NCBI GenBank assembly: GCA_036571765.1
Contig: BROE01000016.1
Location: 10,206,219-10,270,218, forward strand
Source: Plecoglossus altivelis
Taxonomy: Eukaryota; Chordata; Actinopteri; Osmeriformes; Plecoglossidae
Direction: 5' to 3'
Length of the DNA: 64,000 bases
The notes below the pieces were generated by a model. The model worked only from the letters and a program-made list of their open reading frames with translations, was not told the DNA's origin and ran no database searches. Both the position numbers and the translations under genes were made by a program. Shown here one piece after another: positions 61,644-64,000 of this stretch (its first letter is position 1; each line of letters begins with the position of its first letter).

Positions 61644-64000
61644 GTATTGAAGTCATGGTCCCACAGTTAATCTAGTTGACACCAAATCGTCTGTGTAGTT
61701 TTATTCATTTGGCAGATCCACAGGGAGGAATTTGCACGGTAACCTCTTGATCTACAGTCGATGGCTGTACTACTGAGTTATAGCTATCCCCCTGTCAGGA
61801 AACTTGCATGAAAAGCAATAGAACCAGATCCTCTTCAATCCACTAGAGGCCACTACTGTACTGCACAACTCAACCATAGCGGGCAGCATTCATTTGATTG
61901 CGCAAAAGCTTTTTCAAAAACATTATGTGACACCGACAGCATTGTTTACACCAAACGTACACTGCCTGGGCAAGCAGTGGCATTCTTAAATCTGTATATC
62001 AACAGCATACAAAGGCCAACACAATACACGGAACACCAGATAGACACATCTGCTGTGAATGGAGTAAGAAGATAAATGGCCAACTAAGGTGGAGCTTAGC
62101 TATCCAACTGTTAACTATTAATGGACTGTTCAACCTTCGATCTCCGCTTATCTAGCTATGAAACGTTGCAAAGAGGCCAATACCATACATAGAGTCCATT
62201 ATCATGGTCATATGATCACATTCATAGCCTCTTTCCTTTTCGTAGGCCTCTGATTTTCTATGCTGAGAACAGGAGAATACAGAAAAGAGCCTCGGGCAAA
62301 GGACTATTGTTATTTAAGAGAGAAAGAGTGCTCTTGCCTGGAAAACTGATAGTAAGATAGATATAGCGAGATAGCATTATCACGATGGTAGTTTTTTATT
62401 TCCCTATTCTGGGTAGCTAATCTTTCTTTTACTATGTTTGCAAGAGTAGAACACGTTAAATACAACTGTTTCTAGATTAGATTTGTGTCTATGAGATGTA
62501 TCGTTCTTTCTGACAGATCCCCTCAACAAAAGCATGGTAAGCATTTTCAGCAAGGAGAGAAATGGATGGAAATGCTGTCCTCACACTCTTTGATGAAGAG
62601 GTAAGTTAGTGTTAGCATGACGGTGTGGCCACTGTACAGGTAGTCTCCGCACATCGTGTGAGAGCCAGTGATGGACAGGCCTCCTCCTGCAATCATCTTC
62701 ATGATCCTCCGAATCTGAGCCTCCCAGTCTCCAAAGAGCTGGAATGACACACACACACACACACGCACGCACACAAACACACAACAGGCACTATTAAATA
62801 GCTGTCATTTTCAAAGCTTCAGTTACTTGGGTACGTGACGAAATAAGACATTTACACAACATTAAACCAACAGGCATCGTCAAAGACTTGTGAGAGCAGC
62901 AGGTGCATAGTGCAGGATTAGTGAAGGTATGACTCAATCACAACAAACCACACACGCACGCTCATGCGCACCAACAGGAAGTTGCCACGCAGCAGGTCTG
63001 TCCATGAAAGGGAATGGGGGTTGCATTGATTCAGATAGTGCAGTGTTTCAACAGGAAACCAAACCCAGGGCGTACAGAGAGAGCTTTCTTTAGGTACAGG
63101 GGGCTGAACATCAACCCCCTTCCTCGCCTCCGGCAATCCAGAGAGAGACCTTTTACACACTGACTATTAACTCTATAGATCTAGAGGATGGTGATGGGTC
63201 AGATCCTCTAATACTTTCCAAAGAAGTATCAGGACATGGAGATATGACTTGTTTAAAGATATGGAGTGAACTGTTTCCTCTTCCTCTAGACACGGATGAC
63301 AAGCATGGGCTGTGCAGATCGAAACCAGCATCGAGACCCACTAAAAGCCTTTCATCTCTTTTTACACTTGAGACACAAACACAGCCAGCTCTTGCGATGT
63401 TCTCTTATGATCTTGCTTACCACAAATAGGGACGCAGGGTCTGTCGACATAAGAATTCCATGGCTGTGCTGTGATTTTCATGAGATTAACGCGAGGCACC
63501 AGAGCCAGCTCACAGCTGAAGGTCTGACATGACCCCTGTAGCTAGGGAATAGAGTCTGTGCACATACCTTCGGAGAACACTTGAAGTGCATCCCAGGAAC
63601 GGGCAGGGTGGTGATGTACATGGTGACACACCTGTACAGGTAAAGGGTTCCCACGATGAAGAAGAATCGGCGTCCGATGATTGACCTGCACAGAGGAGAG
63701 AACGGAGAGGGAGGCGAAAATGAGGGACCTTCCCAAGGTTATCCTTCAGAAGTGTCTAGAAGGACCCACTGAGCAAAGTGACGTCTGTGCACGACAGCAG
63801 CGTAAATGTGCGCTCAGCAGCTTCCTTGGACTCCCTAGTCCCAGACAGTCTCAGGGCTTCCTCGTTCCTACCTGTACTTGAGCAGGATCCACTGCAGCAG
63901 CCAGAGTGCCACCAGCAGCATGCCGTTGATCTCACAGATGGAGAAGGCCCATTCCACCCTGTCAAACAGGTCAAAGAACTTGTCAGGGAGTGGCGGCGTG
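60901..64000 (-). CDS. sgms1: sgms1, sphingomyelin synthase 1 (3' part; 5' end beyond window)
   Basis: Golgi multi-pass enzyme that moves phosphocholine from phosphatidylcholine to ceramide, giving sphingomyelin and diacylglycerol. Five exons are present with consistent phases and no breaks. They cover about the last 245 residues: the transmembrane segments from VEWAFSICEINGMLL onward, the lumenal catalytic motifs CGDYLYSGHT and HYTVDVVVAY (the catalytic His, His, Asp) and the cytosolic C-terminus KYSRLDTQ. Assignment to paralogue 1 rather than 2 rests on LFGDWEAQ, HWLCWSLSAVGIFCILLAHDH and the tail ending. The N-terminal SAM domain lies past position 64000. Same strand as prkg1. Confidence 0.95.
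61078..61393 (-). other. sgms1 last intron
   Basis: A 316-base intron with nothing recognised beyond its splice sites. Confidence 0.85.
61394..61560 (-). CDS. sgms1: sgms1 exon with catalytic His-Asp motif
   Basis: A 167-nt exon: SPKRFWWYHWLCWSLSAVGI, FCILLAHDHYTVDVVVAYFI, TTRLFWWYHTLANQQ. HYTVDVVVAY-----FWWYH is the D4 motif of sphingomyelin synthases, holding the second catalytic His and the Asp. Two hydrophobic stretches are membrane segments. The first two bases finish a Tyr codon (T|AT). The donor is gtgggt and the acceptor ttccag, with a CU-rich microsatellite (61580-61641 on the plus strand as GA) about 20-80 bases upstream that extends the pyrimidine tract. Confidence 0.96.
61561..62584 (-). 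other. sgms1 intron with GA microsatellite
   Basis: A 1,024-base intron. Apart from the GA/CT microsatellite near its 3' end (minus sense) it looks unique. A weak CTCF-like CCACTAGAGGCC occurs near 61842-61853. Confidence 0.8.
61580..61641. repeat. (GA)n microsatellite upstream of an sgms1 acceptor
   Basis: GA dinucleotides over about 60 bases; the sgms1 transcript sees a CU tract 20-80 bases before the acceptor at 61561. Confidence 0.95.
62585..62738 (-). CDS. sgms1: sgms1 exon with CGDYLYSGHT catalytic motif
   Basis: A 154-nt exon: LFGDWEAQIRRIMKMIAGGG, LSITGSHTMCGDYLYSGHTV, MLTLTYLFIKE. CGD---SGHT is the D3 motif with the first catalytic His. The donor is gtgagg. The acceptor cattccag has almost no pyrimidine tract; instead a (TG)n run lies directly before it on the sense strand. 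Confidence 0.96.
62739..63567 (-). other. sgms1 intron
   Basis: An 829-base intron; apart from the CA/TG tract at its 3' end nothing is recognised. Confidence 0.8.
62747..62782. repeat. (CA)n microsatellite abutting an sgms1 acceptor
   Basis: On the transcribed strand it is (TG)n with two CG-containing units, starting 6 bases before the AG of the acceptor of the 62585-62738 exon. Confidence 0.95.
63568..63685 (-). CDS. sgms1: sgms1 exon, membrane and lumenal loop segment
   Basis: A 118-nt exon: SIIGRRFFFIVGTLYLYRCV, TMYITTLPVPGMHFKCSPK. It matches SGMS1 SIISRRFFCIVGTLYLYRCI and the PVPG-HF-C-PK lumenal loop. The first base completes Arg (AG|G). The acceptor is gtgcag and the donor gtatgt. 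Confidence 0.96.
63872..64000 (-). CDS. sgms1: sgms1 exon cut by the right window edge
   Basis: The visible part reads TPPLPDKFFDLFDRVEWAFS, ICEINGMLLVALWLLQWILL, KY and a split Arg. It matches PPLPDTFFDHFNRVQWAFSICEINGM of human SGMS1, one hydrophobic stretch being a membrane segment. The donor is gtagga. In mammals this exon also carries the N-terminal SAM region, which would lie beyond 64000. Confidence 0.95.

Noticed and set aside
1..64000. Search for tRNA, rRNA, snRNA, microRNA hairpins, CRISPR arrays, operons or phage genes
   Set aside because: None could be supported; the window is ordinary vertebrate gene and intron sequence.

Overview
The window looks like nuclear DNA from a ray-finned (teleost) fish. 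The reasons are interrupted vertebrate genes with compact introns, very dense CA/GT and GA/CT microsatellites, a decayed Tc1-like transposon, a possible fish SINE tail, and proteins close to but distinct from the human orthologues. There are no operons, phage, CRISPR or other prokaryotic features. The species cannot be named from the sequence, and I cannot say which teleost duplicate (a or b) each gene is.

Two protein-coding genes are supported, both on the minus strand. From about 47.5 kb down to the left edge lies prkg1, the cGMP-dependent protein kinase I gene. Both alternative first exons are present: I-alpha at 47263-47519 and I-beta at 43279-43583. They are followed by 13 shared coding exons whose splice phases all agree. 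These encode the pseudosubstrate region, both cGMP-binding domains and the kinase domain as far as the activation loop and APE motif. The last roughly 116 residues (the rest of the C-lobe and the tail) lie beyond the left edge.

From 64.0 kb down to 60.9 kb lies the 3' half of sgms1 (sphingomyelin synthase 1). One exon is cut by the right edge and four are complete, carrying the catalytic His/His/Asp motifs and the stop codon. A 3' UTR of about 2.65 kb probably follows, ending near a polyadenylation signal at 58251-58256. The N-terminal SAM-containing part is outside the window. The two genes point the same way, with the sgms1 3' end facing the prkg1 5' end across about 10.7 kb.

The rest is intron or intergenic DNA: many microsatellites, a 14-bp minisatellite, the Tc1-like remnant at 36.35-36.71 kb, and scattered candidate regulatory motifs. 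Among these are a strong CTCF-type core between the two prkg1 promoters and weaker ones beside the sgms1 3' end. I found no evidence of a previously undescribed system. The most useful leads are the promoter-separating CTCF-like site, dinucleotide repeats abutting splice sites in both genes, an unusual junction residue in PKG I-alpha, and a possible short plus-strand transcription unit at 52.3-53.0 kb.
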